Source: JBFGCA01 sp041567315 (GTDB taxonomy: Bacteria > Acidobacteriota > Thermoanaerobaculia > Multivoradales > JAHEKO01). From it: DNA of 17,160 nucleotides. The notes beneath the pieces were generated by a model. The model searched no databases and had not been told where the DNA came from. It was given only the letters and a program-made list of their open reading frames with translations. Below are positions 1-8,261 of this stretch, one piece after another (the first letter of the stretch is position 1; each line of letters begins with the position of its first letter). The translations under genes were made by a program, and so were the position numbers. The DNA lies in contig JBFGCA010000105.1 in the NCBI GenBank assembly GCA_041567315.1, forward strand, positions 1 through 17,160, written 5' to 3'.

Positions 1-551
1 AGCCCGGCGCCGATCCCCACCGCCCTGAGCACGCCGTCGCGCAAGGTCGGGGCGGTGGCCTGCAAATGCCGCCCCAGCCAGCCGGTGTAGAGGCTGGCCG
101 GCGGGTCGCCCCGCCCCACCTCCATGAAGTGCATGGCCTCGAAGTGCGAGCGGGTGGGGTTCTCCAGCCCGCAGGCGTGGACCACCAGCAGGTCGCCCGC
201 CCGGTAGGCCTCGAGCAGCGGCTCGAGGGCCGGCGGAAAGCCGAAGGCGCCGTCGAGGTCGAGCGCCCGGTTGGCGCCGCCGGCGTCGGGCGGCTGGATG
301 GCCAGCGTCGGACGCAGGTTGTAGTAGTTGCGCTCGGCGTAGGGGACGCACAGGGTCAGCGCGTCGGCGCCGCCGCGCAGGAAGAGCGAAACGATGACGT
401 CGCGGCTGCTCGAGTCGCTGTCGGCGTAGACCACCCGCGGCAGCCAGCCGGGCGCCAGCGCCGCCGCCGCCGCACCGGCGGTCAGACCCACGAAGTTGCG
501 GCGGGTCAGGCGGTCGTACTCCCGGCAGCCCTTGCAGTCGTGGTTGGCCAT
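1..551 (-). CDS. DUF1501 family protein, Tat-exported (partial, C-terminus off the left edge)
   Basis: The 183 codons visible are the N-terminal part of a DUF1501 protein, a sulfatase-like family of unknown reaction that is commonly encoded beside DUF1800. A twin-arginine signal is visible (RLTRRNFVGL at about residues 14-23) followed by an Ala-rich hydrophobic stretch, so Tat export is likely. The segment FLRGGADAL at about residues 57-65 is the typical family opening, and a DLLVVHACGLENPTRSH block follows at about 114-130. The start at 551 has an AGGAG eight bases upstream and lies three bases after the DUF1800 stop, so translation is probably coupled. This is the last visible gene of the ECF operon. 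The family call is firm; the function is unknown. Confidence 0.9.
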   Translation of the reverse strand, partial: MANHDCKGCREYDRLTRRNFVGLTAGAAAAALAPGWLPRVVYADSDSSSRDVIVSLFLRGGADALTLCVPYAERNYYNLRPTLAIQPPDAGGANRALDLDGAFGFPPALEPLLEAYRAGDLLVVHACGLENPTRSHFEAMHFMEVGRGDPPASLYTGWLGRHLQATAPTLRDGVLRAVGIGAG

Positions 552-554
552 GGC

Positions 555-2071
<1,517 letters not shown>

Positions 2072-2072
<1 letters not shown>

Positions 2073-2548
2073 CAGCCCCGGCCGGCGCGGATCGCCCGCA
2101 GCCGCGCCTGCTGCTCGCCGGTCAACAGGTTCTTGATCCGCACCACCAGCATCAGGTGGCGCCGCTTGATCTCGGCCTCGAGCTGCATCACCCGCTCGGC
2201 CTCGGCCAGCAGCGCGCCCTCGTCCACCCGGCTCGGCGCCAGCAGCTCCTGGAACCGCTCGCCGGCGGCGCTGATCTCGATCTGCAGCGGCACCAGGTCC
2301 GCCTGGGTGCGCTGCAGCTCGGCGACCAGCGCCTGGCGCTGGTCCTCGCTCAAGCCGATCTCGCCCTGATGCGACATCACCAGCTCCGGCGGGAAGAAAT
2401 GCTCCTCGAACTGCTGGCGCTCGAGCCCGCGGACGCGGCCCAGCCGCTGCGCCGCGGCCGGCGACGCCAGCGCGGCGAACAGCACCGTGAGCAGCAGGGT
2501 GAGCGCCGAGCCCCGAAGCGCGGGCCGACCTCCGTCGATCTCTCTCAT
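2072..2548 (-). CDS. Spy/CpxP-like periplasmic protein (LTxxQ / Metal_resist type)
   Basis: A 158-residue protein with an N-terminal hydrophobic leader ending in SPAAAQ (about residues 17-34), then an almost all-helical body. FFPPELVMSHQ at about 51-61 and GLSEDQRQAL at 65-74 give the first LTxxQ-like repeat, and LLTGEQQARLRAIR near the end (about 141-154) gives the second. This fold includes the chaperone Spy, the CpxP inhibitor and the CnrX-type metal sensor. His52 and His61 near the leader could bind metal, but that is a guess. Start and stop overlap the flanking genes by one base each (TGATG). Its position after an ECF sigma and a membrane protein suggests a periplasmic sensor or chaperone for that system. 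Confidence 0.82.
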
Positions 2549-2994
2549 CAGCTCTCCTTTCCGTCGTGGCCGCCGAGCCAGTCCGGGGCGGCCCAGTCGA
2601 TGGCGGCACCAGGCGCGAGGTCCGGCACCTCGTCCAGCAGCTCCTCGCCGGGCACCTCGAGCAGGAAGTCGAGCGGCGCCTCCCAGCCGAGCAGCGAGCC
2701 GCTCAGCGACCGCGCCAGCTCCAGCTCGCCACCCCCCTCGGACGTGGAGACGCGCAGCGGACCCGTCAGCACCCAGCCGAGTGCCAACACGAGGACGGCC
2801 GCGGCCACCGCCGGCAGCCAGCGCGTCACCGGCCGGCGCCGGCGCGGCCGCGCCGGCAGCGTGAAGCGCGGCGCGGGCGGACGCGGCAGCTCGACAAACA
2901 GAGCCCGCAGACGCGCCGCCTCGTCGTACTCGGCCGCCGCGCCGGCGCCCGACGGGTCGCGCCGCGGACCGCCGCCGGCCGGCTCACCCGTCAT
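2548..2994 (-). CDS. single-pass membrane protein, putative anti-sigma factor
   Basis: A 148-residue protein that I cannot place by sequence. It has a cytoplasmic-looking N-terminus with a short helix (about residues 23-36), an Arg cluster (48-54), and one transmembrane segment (about 58-78, WLPAVAAAVLVLALGWVL). An acidic, Trp-containing C-terminal half would lie outside the membrane. It overlaps the ECF sigma gene by four bases (ATGA) and the Spy-like gene by one. By position and topology it is the likely anti-sigma factor, comparable in layout to CnrY-type one-TM inhibitors, but there is no zinc-binding HxxxCxxC motif. The call therefore rests on context. Confidence 0.6.
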   Translation of the reverse strand: MTGEPAGGGPRRDPSGAGAAAEYDEAARLRALFVELPRPPAPRFTLPARPRRRRPVTRWLPAVAAAVLVLALGWVLTGPLRVSTSEGGGELELARSLSGSLLGWEAPLDFLLEVPGEELLDEVPDLAPGAAIDWAAPDWLGGHDGKES

Positions 2995-3533
2995 CGGTTC
3001 GTGACTCCCGGGGCCTCGTGCGGACCGAGCCGTGCCAGCAGCGCCCGCTTGCCGCGGTCGTAGTGGACGCTGGCGCTCCCCGCCGAGACACCGATCACCG
3101 CCGCCGCCTCGCGCACGCTGAGGTCGTGGTAGAAGACCAGCTCCAGGATCTGCCGCTGCCGCGGGCTGAGGGCGTCGAGCGCGGCCAGCACCCGCCGATC
3201 GCGCTCGCGCCGGCCCAGCCGCTCCTCGGGGCCGTCGACGGGCCGCGGGCGGCTCGGATCGCCACTCCAGCGCGCCAGCAGCCAGCGCCGGGTCGTCCGG
3301 CGGCGCCGCCGGCCCGCTGCCGTCCGCCGGATGACGGCGAACAGCCAGGTCTTGAGGCTCGAGTGCCCCGCGAACCGCGCCCGCCCGTCCAGGACCTTGA
3401 GATAGGCGCTCTGCAGCACGTCCTCGGCCTCGTGACGGTCCCCGCCGCAGCAGACGATGGTCCAGGCGAAGCTCTTGGGGTGAAGTCGCTCCAGCTCACG
3501 CTCCAGCTCCTGCTCCAAATCAGGCCCGGCCAT
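2991..3533 (-). CDS. ECF-type RNA polymerase sigma factor
   Basis: A 180-residue ECF sigma factor. Region 2 spans about residues 15-80, with HEAEDVLQSAYLKVL (34-48) and the region 2.4-like SSLKTWLFAVIRRTA (58-72). An Arg-rich linker follows (75-112). Region 4 spans about 113-168, with LSPRQRQILELVFYHDLSVREAA and a helix-turn-helix ending VHYDRGKRALLARL. It is the first gene of the minus-strand operon and overlaps the membrane protein by four bases. In the start region a GGGAG abuts the ATG with no spacing, so the exact start is uncertain; a TTG five codons in is an alternative. It probably controls its own operon, but no clear ECF promoter pair was found upstream. Confidence 0.92.
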   Translation of the reverse strand: MAGPDLEQELERELERLHPKSFAWTIVCCGGDRHEAEDVLQSAYLKVLDGRARFAGHSSLKTWLFAVIRRTAAGRRRRRTTRRWLLARWSGDPSRPRPVDGPEERLGRRERDRRVLAALDALSPRQRQILELVFYHDLSVREAAAVIGVSAGSASVHYDRGKRALLARLGPHEAPGVTNR

Positions 3534-3772
3534 CTCCCGAATCTAGTGGACTGCCCCGCTCCGCCCGGTCGGCTCCCGTCGGGCCAGGTCCCCGCCGGTC
3601 ACCGTCGTAGGTTGGTGGCTCGACGCCGCCGCTCGTATGACGTGGCCCCGGGCTTGACGGACCGCGGGGTCGGTCCGCTATTCTTGGGCGCCTTTTTTTC
3701 TTGGAGATCCGGCGGCCGCCGCTGCCGCCCCGAGTTCGAGTCAGGTCGAGAGTCAGGACGGAGAGAAGGAGG
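3534..3772. other. divergent intergenic region between the ECF operon and the M15/LysM gene
   Basis: A 239-base region with no credible gene. It should carry the promoter of the minus-strand ECF operon and that of the plus-strand M15/LysM gene. The visible elements are a perfect 7-base inverted repeat (3658-3677) inside a candidate promoter, and a run of seven T (3693-3699). No confident ECF-type -35/-10 pair could be picked on the minus strand. Confidence 0.5.
3654..3684 (+). promoter_or_regulatory. candidate sigma70-like promoter with embedded inverted repeat
   Basis: TTGACG at 3654-3659 and TATTCT at 3679-3684 resemble -35 and -10 boxes, but with a long 19-base spacer. The spacer region contains CGGACCG (3658-3664) and its perfect reverse complement CGGTCCG (3671-3677) around a six-base loop. 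A repressor or activator could bind there. It would give a leader of about 80 bases for the gene starting at 3773. This is suggestive only. Confidence 0.3.
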
Positions 3773-4531
3773 ATGCCGGCGCGGGTACCACGGCAAGCGG
3801 TGTGCGCAATGCTCTGGTGGCCGGCGCTCGCGGCTCTCGCCGTGGCCGTCCTGACCGGCGCGCCGCTGGCGGCGCAGAGCCTGGCCGGCTCGGCGCGGTC
3901 GCTCGACGCCCAGAACCGGCAGGCCAGCCTCCACGACTTCACCTATCTGAGCACGCCGGCGCAGGTGCGCCGCTTCGTCGAGCTGGGCTACCTGGTCCCG
4001 GTCCGCGGCAACGAGGACTTCTGGCTCAAGGGGGTCTCCTACCCCTACGCCCGGCCCGAGGTGCGGGACTTCATCGAGCGCCTCGCCGAGCGCTACCGCG
4101 AGGCCTGCGGCGAGCAGCTGGTGGTCACCAGCCTGACCCGGCCCAAGACCCGCCAGCCGCGCCACGCCTCGCGCCGCTCGGTCCATCCCACCGGCATGGC
4201 GCTGGACCTGCGGCGCAGCTGGAACCGGCGCTGCCGGGCCTGGCTCGAGCCGGTGCTGCTCGAGATGGAGGGCGCCGGAGTCCTGGAGGCGACCCTCGAG
4301 TACAGCCCCCCCCACTACCACCTGGCGGTGTTCCCGGCGCCCTACCGCGACCGGGGCGCCGACCTGGTGGCCGCGGTCGAGCCCACCGAGCACCGGGTGG
4401 CCCGCGGCGAGACGCTGTGGAAGATCGCCAGCCTCCACGACCTCACCGTCCAGGCGGTCAAGGAGGCCAACGGCCTGCGCTCCAACCGCATCTACCCCGG
4501 TCAGATCCTCCGCCTCCCCACCAGCCGGTAG
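3773..4531 (+). CDS. secreted M15-like / DUF5715 peptidase with C-terminal LysM domain
   Basis: A 252-residue exported protein. The leader contains a hydrophobic stretch, residues about 13-34, ending in PLAAQ. A DUF5715/M15-like domain follows (about 50-190) with SVHPTGMALDL (136-146; His138 and Asp145) and HYH (181-183) preceded by Glu176, matching the zinc-ligand pattern of D-Ala-D-Ala peptidases. One LysM domain (about 207-248, HRVARGETLWKIA to YPGQILRLP) should bind peptidoglycan. It probably trims or remodels the cell wall. The frame opens at 3701, but the ATG at 3773 is preferred: GGAG lies nine bases before it and the signal peptide then sits at the N-terminus. The ATG at 3809 is a second option. 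It stands alone between a divergent region and the acyl-CoA synthetase. Confidence 0.8.
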   Translation: MPARVPRQAVCAMLWWPALAALAVAVLTGAPLAAQSLAGSARSLDAQNRQASLHDFTYLSTPAQVRRFVELGYLVPVRGNEDFWLKGVSYPYARPEVRDFIERLAERYREACGEQLVVTSLTRPKTRQPRHASRRSVHPTGMALDLRRSWNRRCRAWLEPVLLEMEGAGVLEATLEYSPPHYHLAVFPAPYRDRGADLVAAVEPTEHRVARGETLWKIASLHDLTVQAVKEANGLRSNRIYPGQILRLPTSR

Positions 4532-4600
4532 CCGCCGGCCCCGGCAGAGCGCACCCGAGCCGGTAGAATCGCCGGCGGGCCAGGGGCGACGCGGCTGAGC

Positions 4601-6619
4601 ATGGAAGAGGCCACCGAGCGAATCGCGGCGGCCGGCGGCGAGGCGCGCTGGCGCGATGCGGTCCGCCGCTGGCGGGAGGGCGCCCCGCCGCCGTTCTCTC
4701 GCCAGTGGGAGGTCTACCGCGAGTGCTTCGGCGAGCCGGGCGACCGGGAGGCGCCGCCCCTCGCCTGGCGGCCCGGCGAGGAGCAGACCCGGCGCTCGAA
4801 CCTGGCCTGGCTGCTGGGCGAGTCGGGAGCCGGCGACTACGCGGCGCTCCACGCCTGGACGGTGGCCGACAAGGAGCGCTTCTGGCGGCTCACGCTCGAG
4901 CGGCTGGGTGTCGTCTTCCGCCGGCCGCCGGACCGCATTCTCGACCTCGGCGGCGAAGTCGAGGATCCGGTCTGGCTGCCGGGGGCCGAGATGAACGTCG
5001 CCGAGAGCTGCCTCCGCGCCGCCCCGGGAGCGCCGGCGGTGGTGGCGGGCCGCGAGGGCGACGAGGGACTGCGCACGGTGAGCTACGGCGAGCTCGAGAA
5101 GCTGGCCGACCGGGTGGCCCACGGGCTACGGGGCGCCGGGCTGGCCGCCGGCGAGGCGGTGGCGCTCTACATGCCGATGACGGTCGAGTGCGTCGCCGCC
5201 TACCTGGGGGCGGTCAAGGCCGGCTGCCCGGTGGTGTCGATCGCCGACAGCTTCTCGGCCGAGGAGCTGGCCAGGCGCCTGGAGATCGGCGAGGCCCGGG
5301 CGGTCGTCACGGTCGCCAGCTACCACTGGGCGGGACGATCGATCGACCTCTACGAGAAGGTGCGGGCGGCCGGGGCGCCGGCCGCGGTGGTGCTCCCCCC
5401 GGCCGCCGGCGAGCCGCCGGAGCTGCGCGCCGGCGACCTGGCGTGGGCCGACTTCCTGGGCCCGCCGCAGCCCTTCGCGGCCGTCGCCGGCGACCCCTAC
5501 CGGGTCACCAACGTGCTCTTCTCGTCGGGCACCACCGGCACCCCGAAGGCCATCCCCTGGACCCATCTGACGCCGCTCAAGTGCGCCATGGACGGCCACT
5601 TCCACCAGGACGTCCGGCCCGGCGACGTCGTCGCCTGGCCCACCAACATCGGCTGGATGATGGGGCCCTGGCTGATCTACGCGGCGCTCGTCAATCGGGC
5701 GACCATCGCCCTCTACGAGGGCGCCCCCACCGGCCCCGGCTTCGCCCGTTTCGTGCGCGACGCCGGGGTCACCATGCTGGGCGTGGTGCCGTCGCTGGTA
5801 CGGGCCTGGCGCACGGCGGGATCCTCCCCGGACGCCACCGAGGACGGCGCGCTTTCAGGGATCGACTGGAGCGGGGTGCGGCTCTTCAGCTCGACCGGCG
5901 AGCCCTCCAACCGCCGGGACTATCTGTGGCTGATGAGCCGCACCGGCTACCGGGCGCCGGTGATCGAGTACCTCGGCGGCACCGAGATCGGCGGCGGGCA
6001 CATCACCGGCTCGGTCCTCCAGCCGGCGTCGCCCTCCACCTTCACCACCCCCGCCCTGGGTTGCGGGTTCGTGGTGCTGGGCGAGGACGCGCGGCCGGTG
6101 GCCGAGGGCGAGATGGGCGAGCTCTACCTGGTGCCTCCGGCGCTCGGCCTCTCGCAGACGCTGCTCAACCGCGACCATCACGAGGTCTACTACGCCGGCT
6201 GCCCGCGGGGACCAGCCGGCCAGACCCTGCGTCGCCACGGCGACGAGTTCGTGCGCCTGCCCGGCGGTTTCTGGCGCGCCCAGGGCCGGGCCGACGACAC
6301 CATGAACCTGGGCGGCATCAAGGTCGGCTCGGTCGAGCTGGAGCGGGTGATGGACGCCCACCCGGCGGTCTACGAGAGCGCCGCCGTCGCGGTCCAGCCG
6401 GCGGGCGGCGGCGCCGACCGCCTGGTGGCCTACGTGGTGCCGGCCGGCGAGACGGACCCGGCGACCCTGCGCCGCGAGCTGCAGCGCCAGATCGCCAGCC
6501 GCCTCAACCCGCTGTTCAAGATCCACGACCTGGTCCTGGTCGACCGCCTCCCCCGCACCGCCTCCAACAAGCTGATGCGCCGCAAGCTCCGCGCCGCCTA
6601 CGGCGCGCCGGCCGAGTAG
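4601..6619 (+). CDS. AMP-forming acyl-CoA synthetase (acetyl-CoA synthetase-like / AAE17-18-like)
   Basis: A 672-residue ANL-superfamily adenylating enzyme that should activate a carboxylic acid to its CoA thioester via an acyl-AMP. Motifs are the phosphate loop SSGTTGTPK (308-316), GGTEI (459-463), the hinge GRADDTMNLGGIKVG (562-576) and the C-terminal catalytic lysine in TASNKLMRRK (Lys657). The N-terminal acetyl-CoA-synthetase-type cap (about 20-130) is present, so it belongs near acetyl-/acetoacetyl-CoA synthetases. The EYLGGTEIGGGHITGS block recalls, from memory, plant AAE17/AAE18 enzymes rather than true Acs. The substrate is unknown. The ribosome site before 4601 is weak. It ends four bases from the convergent mazF gene. 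Confidence 0.88.
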   Translation: MEEATERIAAAGGEARWRDAVRRWREGAPPPFSRQWEVYRECFGEPGDREAPPLAWRPGEEQTRRSNLAWLLGESGAGDYAALHAWTVADKERFWRLTLERLGVVFRRPPDRILDLGGEVEDPVWLPGAEMNVAESCLRAAPGAPAVVAGREGDEGLRTVSYGELEKLADRVAHGLRGAGLAAGEAVALYMPMTVECVAAYLGAVKAGCPVVSIADSFSAEELARRLEIGEARAVVTVASYHWAGRSIDLYEKVRAAGAPAAVVLPPAAGEPPELRAGDLAWADFLGPPQPFAAVAGDPYRVTNVLFSSGTTGTPKAIPWTHLTPLKCAMDGHFHQDVRPGDVVAWPTNIGWMMGPWLIYAALVNRATIALYEGAPTGPGFARFVRDAGVTMLGVVPSLVRAWRTAGSSPDATEDGALSGIDWSGVRLFSSTGEPSNRRDYLWLMSRTGYRAPVIEYLGGTEIGGGHITGSVLQPASPSTFTTPALGCGFVVLGEDARPVAEGEMGELYLVPPALGLSQTLLNRDHHEVYYAGCPRGPAGQTLRRHGDEFVRLPGGFWRAQGRADDTMNLGGIKVGSVELERVMDAHPAVYESAAVAVQPAGGGADRLVAYVVPAGETDPATLRRELQRQIASRLNPLFKIHDLVLVDRLPRTASNKLMRRKLRAAYGAPAE

Positions 6620-6623
6620 CGGG

Positions 6624-6965
6624 CTAGGGGCGATCGAACAGTACGTCGAGGCCGCCGAGCACCAGCTCGAGCTGGCGGCGCGACACCTGACCGACCCGCT
6701 CGGTGAGCAGCCGGCGGTCGAGGGCGACGACCTGCGAGACGTTGGCCACCGACTCCTTTGGCAGCCCGGTGCTGCGCGCTGCCAAGCGGACGTTGCCAGG
6801 CGCCTCCGCCCAGCGCAGCCGGCTGGTCAGCGGCACACAGACCACCGTCGCAATCCGGCTGCGGTTGAAGGGGTTGCCCTGGACGACGAGCACCGGGCGC
6901 CGGAACCCGGGCCCCGAGCCCGCCGGCTCCGGCAGGTCGGCCCACCAGATCTCGCCCTGGTTCAC
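6624..6965 (-). CDS. mazF: MazF/PemK-family endoribonuclease toxin
   Basis: A 113-residue toxin of the PemK/MazF family, which cleaves single-stranded RNA. Family motifs visible are GEIWWADLP (4-12), GPGFRRPVLVVQGNPFN (18-34), VVCVPLTS (41-48) and LPKESVANVSQVVALDRR (68-85). Arg23 and Thr47 occupy the positions of the catalytic Arg and Thr of known MazF proteins. The start is a GTG at 6965, fixed by the family's usual beginning just before GEIWW; it lies inside the first unit of a repeat array and has no visible Shine-Dalgarno. The antitoxin is encoded 55 bases upstream. Poor initiation at this start may keep toxin below antitoxin. Confidence 0.92.
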   Translation of the reverse strand: MNQGEIWWADLPEPAGSGPGFRRPVLVVQGNPFNRSRIATVVCVPLTSRLRWAEAPGNVRLAARSTGLPKESVANVSQVVALDRRLLTERVGQVSRRQLELVLGGLDVLFDRP

Positions 6966-7030
6966 GGCTCGGGGGGGTTCACGGCTCGTGGTTCACGGCC
7001 CGGGGTTTACGGTTCGGGGCTCACCATTCG
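6961..7030. repeat. five imperfect tandem repeats (14-base period) joining antitoxin and toxin genes
   Basis: Units begin at 6961, 6978, 6992, 7006 and 7020. The core on the plus strand is TTCACGGCTCG, exact in the first two; the third is TTCACGGCCCG, the fourth TTTACGGTTCG and the fifth CTCACCATTCG. Spacings are 17, 14, 14 and 14. The first unit contains the GTG start of the toxin; the fifth contains the TGA stop of the antitoxin. The array therefore fills the whole spacer between the two genes. Repeats of this CCGTGAACC style may be dispersed elsewhere in the genome, which cannot be tested here. Confidence 0.8.
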
Positions 7031-7257
7031 GAGCGTTCGAGAACCCGCCGGGCCGCCGCCTCGAGCCAGGGGTCGGGCGCCTCTCCGACCGTCTCGCTGA
7101 CCCGGTTCAACTGCTCGGTGACGCGCTCGGGGTCGTGGCGGGCGACGTACTCCGAGACCGCCTCGCTGTAGAGCTGGCTCCGTGACTTGCCCGTCCGCCG
7201 CGCCAGCCGCTCGGCCTCGTCGAAGATCTCGTCGGGGATCGAGATCGCCGTCTTCAT
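7021..7257 (-). CDS. ribbon-helix-helix antitoxin partner of MazF
   Basis: A 78-residue protein starting KTAISIPDEIFDEAERLARR, which is the beta strand and first helix of a ribbon-helix-helix DNA-binding domain (about residues 2-42), followed by KSRSQLYSEAVSEYVARH. The C-terminal part (about 45-78) is acidic and likely wraps the toxin. It lies upstream of mazF on the same strand, the usual antitoxin-first order. The frame is open to 7284, but the ATG at 7257 is chosen because the RHH strand then begins at residue 2. A TATACT box six bases before this ATG suggests a leaderless transcript. It probably represses its own promoter. Confidence 0.88.
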   Translation of the reverse strand: MKTAISIPDEIFDEAERLARRTGKSRSQLYSEAVSEYVARHDPERVTEQLNRVSETVGEAPDPWLEAAARRVLERSEW

Positions 7258-7269
7258 ACCCGGAGTATA
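7256..7269 (-). promoter_or_regulatory. candidate -10 box and operator of the mazF antitoxin operon
   Basis: On the minus strand TATACT (7269-7264) is a good -10 match ending six bases before the antitoxin ATG, so transcription would begin at about the A of the start codon. The overlapping sequence ATACTCCGGGTAT (7268-7256) is an imperfect dyad with ATAC/GTAT ends, a reasonable site for an RHH repressor. No convincing -35 box lies 16-18 bases upstream. Confidence 0.35.
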
Positions 7270-7355
7270 ACCGAGCCATCGCAACCGACCTTCCGGCTGC
7301 CGCGTATTCCGGGGAGAATCCGCTCCCCAGCCCGACGACGAAGGAGGGACAGCCC

Positions 7356-8111
7356 ATGACGCGAACTGGCCCCGGTTATCTGCTCGCCGCCTCGCTCGCC
7401 CTGCTGGCGGCGGGCGGCACCGCCGCCCAGATCCCCGACGAGTTCACCAATCTGAAGGTGCTGCCCGAGGACATCTCCAAGCCCGAGCTGCTGGACCTTA
7501 TGAAGAGCTTCTGCGGCGCCCTCGACGTGCGCTGCCACTACTGCCACGTGGGCGAGGAGGACGCCGGGCTCGAGACCTACGACTTCGCCGCCGACGAGAA
7601 GAAGGCCAAGGAGTCGGCGCGGCTGATGCTGCGGATGACCCGCGAGATCAACCAGGCGTATCTCTCCCGGCTCGAAGAGCGCAAGGACCCGGTCGAGGTG
7701 CGCTGCGCCACCTGCCACCGCGGCCAGGTGCACCCGCGGCTGATCCAGGACGTGCTGGCCAAGGCGCTGGCGATGGGCGGCGCCGAGGCCGCCGTCCGCA
7801 CCTACCGCGAGCTGCGCGCCGAGCACTACGGCAGCCACACCTACGACTTCAGCGAGGCGGCGCTCAACAACCTGGCCTTCGACCTCGCCCGCGAGCGGCC
7901 CGACGACGCCCTGCTGCTGATGGAGGTCAATGCCGAGTACTTCCCCGACTCGCCGGTGGTCCACCACCTGCTGGGCGAGATCCAGGCCGTCCGCGGCGAG
8001 ACCGCCGCGGCCACCGGCCACCTCGAGCACGCGCTCGCGCTCGACCCGCAGAACCCCCGCGCCCGGCAGCTGCTCGACAAGCTGCGGGGCGAGGCGGCGC
8101 CACCCGAGTAG
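7356..8111 (+). CDS. c-type cytochrome with two haem motifs, reaction-centre-cytochrome-like, TPR-like tail
   Basis: A 251-residue exported cytochrome. A signal peptide is visible (about residues 8-25, ending AAQ). Two haem-binding motifs are present: C60-HY-C63-H64 and C117-AT-C120-H121. The surrounding pattern (LMKSFCGALDVRCHYCHVGEED, then DFAADEKKAKESARLMLRM before the second haem) matches short proteins annotated as photosynthetic reaction-centre cytochrome c-like, which occur widely in non-phototrophs of the Acidobacteriota. Residues about 165-245 form TPR-like helices (LLGEIQAVRGETAAATGHLEHALALDP). The start at 7356 has AAGGAGG nine bases upstream; the frame's extension to 7182 overlaps the antitoxin gene and is not used. 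A role in periplasmic electron transfer is likely; the partner is unknown. Confidence 0.85.
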   Translation: MTRTGPGYLLAASLALLAAGGTAAQIPDEFTNLKVLPEDISKPELLDLMKSFCGALDVRCHYCHVGEEDAGLETYDFAADEKKAKESARLMLRMTREINQAYLSRLEERKDPVEVRCATCHRGQVHPRLIQDVLAKALAMGGAEAAVRTYRELRAEHYGSHTYDFSEAALNNLAFDLARERPDDALLLMEVNAEYFPDSPVVHHLLGEIQAVRGETAAATGHLEHALALDPQNPRARQLLDKLRGEAAPPE

Positions 8112-8261
8112 GCCGGCAGCCTCTCCCCGGCCGGCACCCCGGGCCGGCACCCCGGGCCGGCACCGCCCGCCGGGTGGGGGCGGAGCCCACTCCGTGGCGC
8201 GGCGTCCACCACCCCGCCGGCGGTGGCGCCGCGGCACCAACGCCGCGGATACTGACGCCAG
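8112..8261. repeat. intergenic spacer with a 13-base tandem repeat
   Basis: A 150-base gap between the cytochrome and feoB. GGCCGGCACC occurs three times at a 13-base period (starting 8129, 8142 and 8155), with CCCG between units. GGCCGG is self-complementary, so the stretch can fold on either strand and may act as a terminator or simply be a small tandem duplication. No T-run follows. No obvious Fur-like AT-rich box was seen before feoB. Confidence 0.5.

Noticed and set aside
2073..2609. A longer start for the DUF1800 gene
   Set aside because: The extension covers the Spy-like gene completely and is Ala/Arg/Gly shadow sequence; the TGATG junction fixes the start at 2072.
3658..3699. Intrinsic terminator (hairpin plus T-run) on the plus strand
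   Set aside because: The T-run starts 15 bases after the stem, and no plus-strand gene precedes it that would need termination.
3599..5122. A 507-codon open frame on the minus strand
   Set aside because: It lies antisense to the M15/LysM and acyl-CoA synthetase genes, has no family motifs and the low-complexity composition typical of high-GC antisense frames.
6961..7030. CRISPR-like array
   Set aside because: The units are 14 bases, directly adjoining and imperfect, with no unique spacers and no cas genes.
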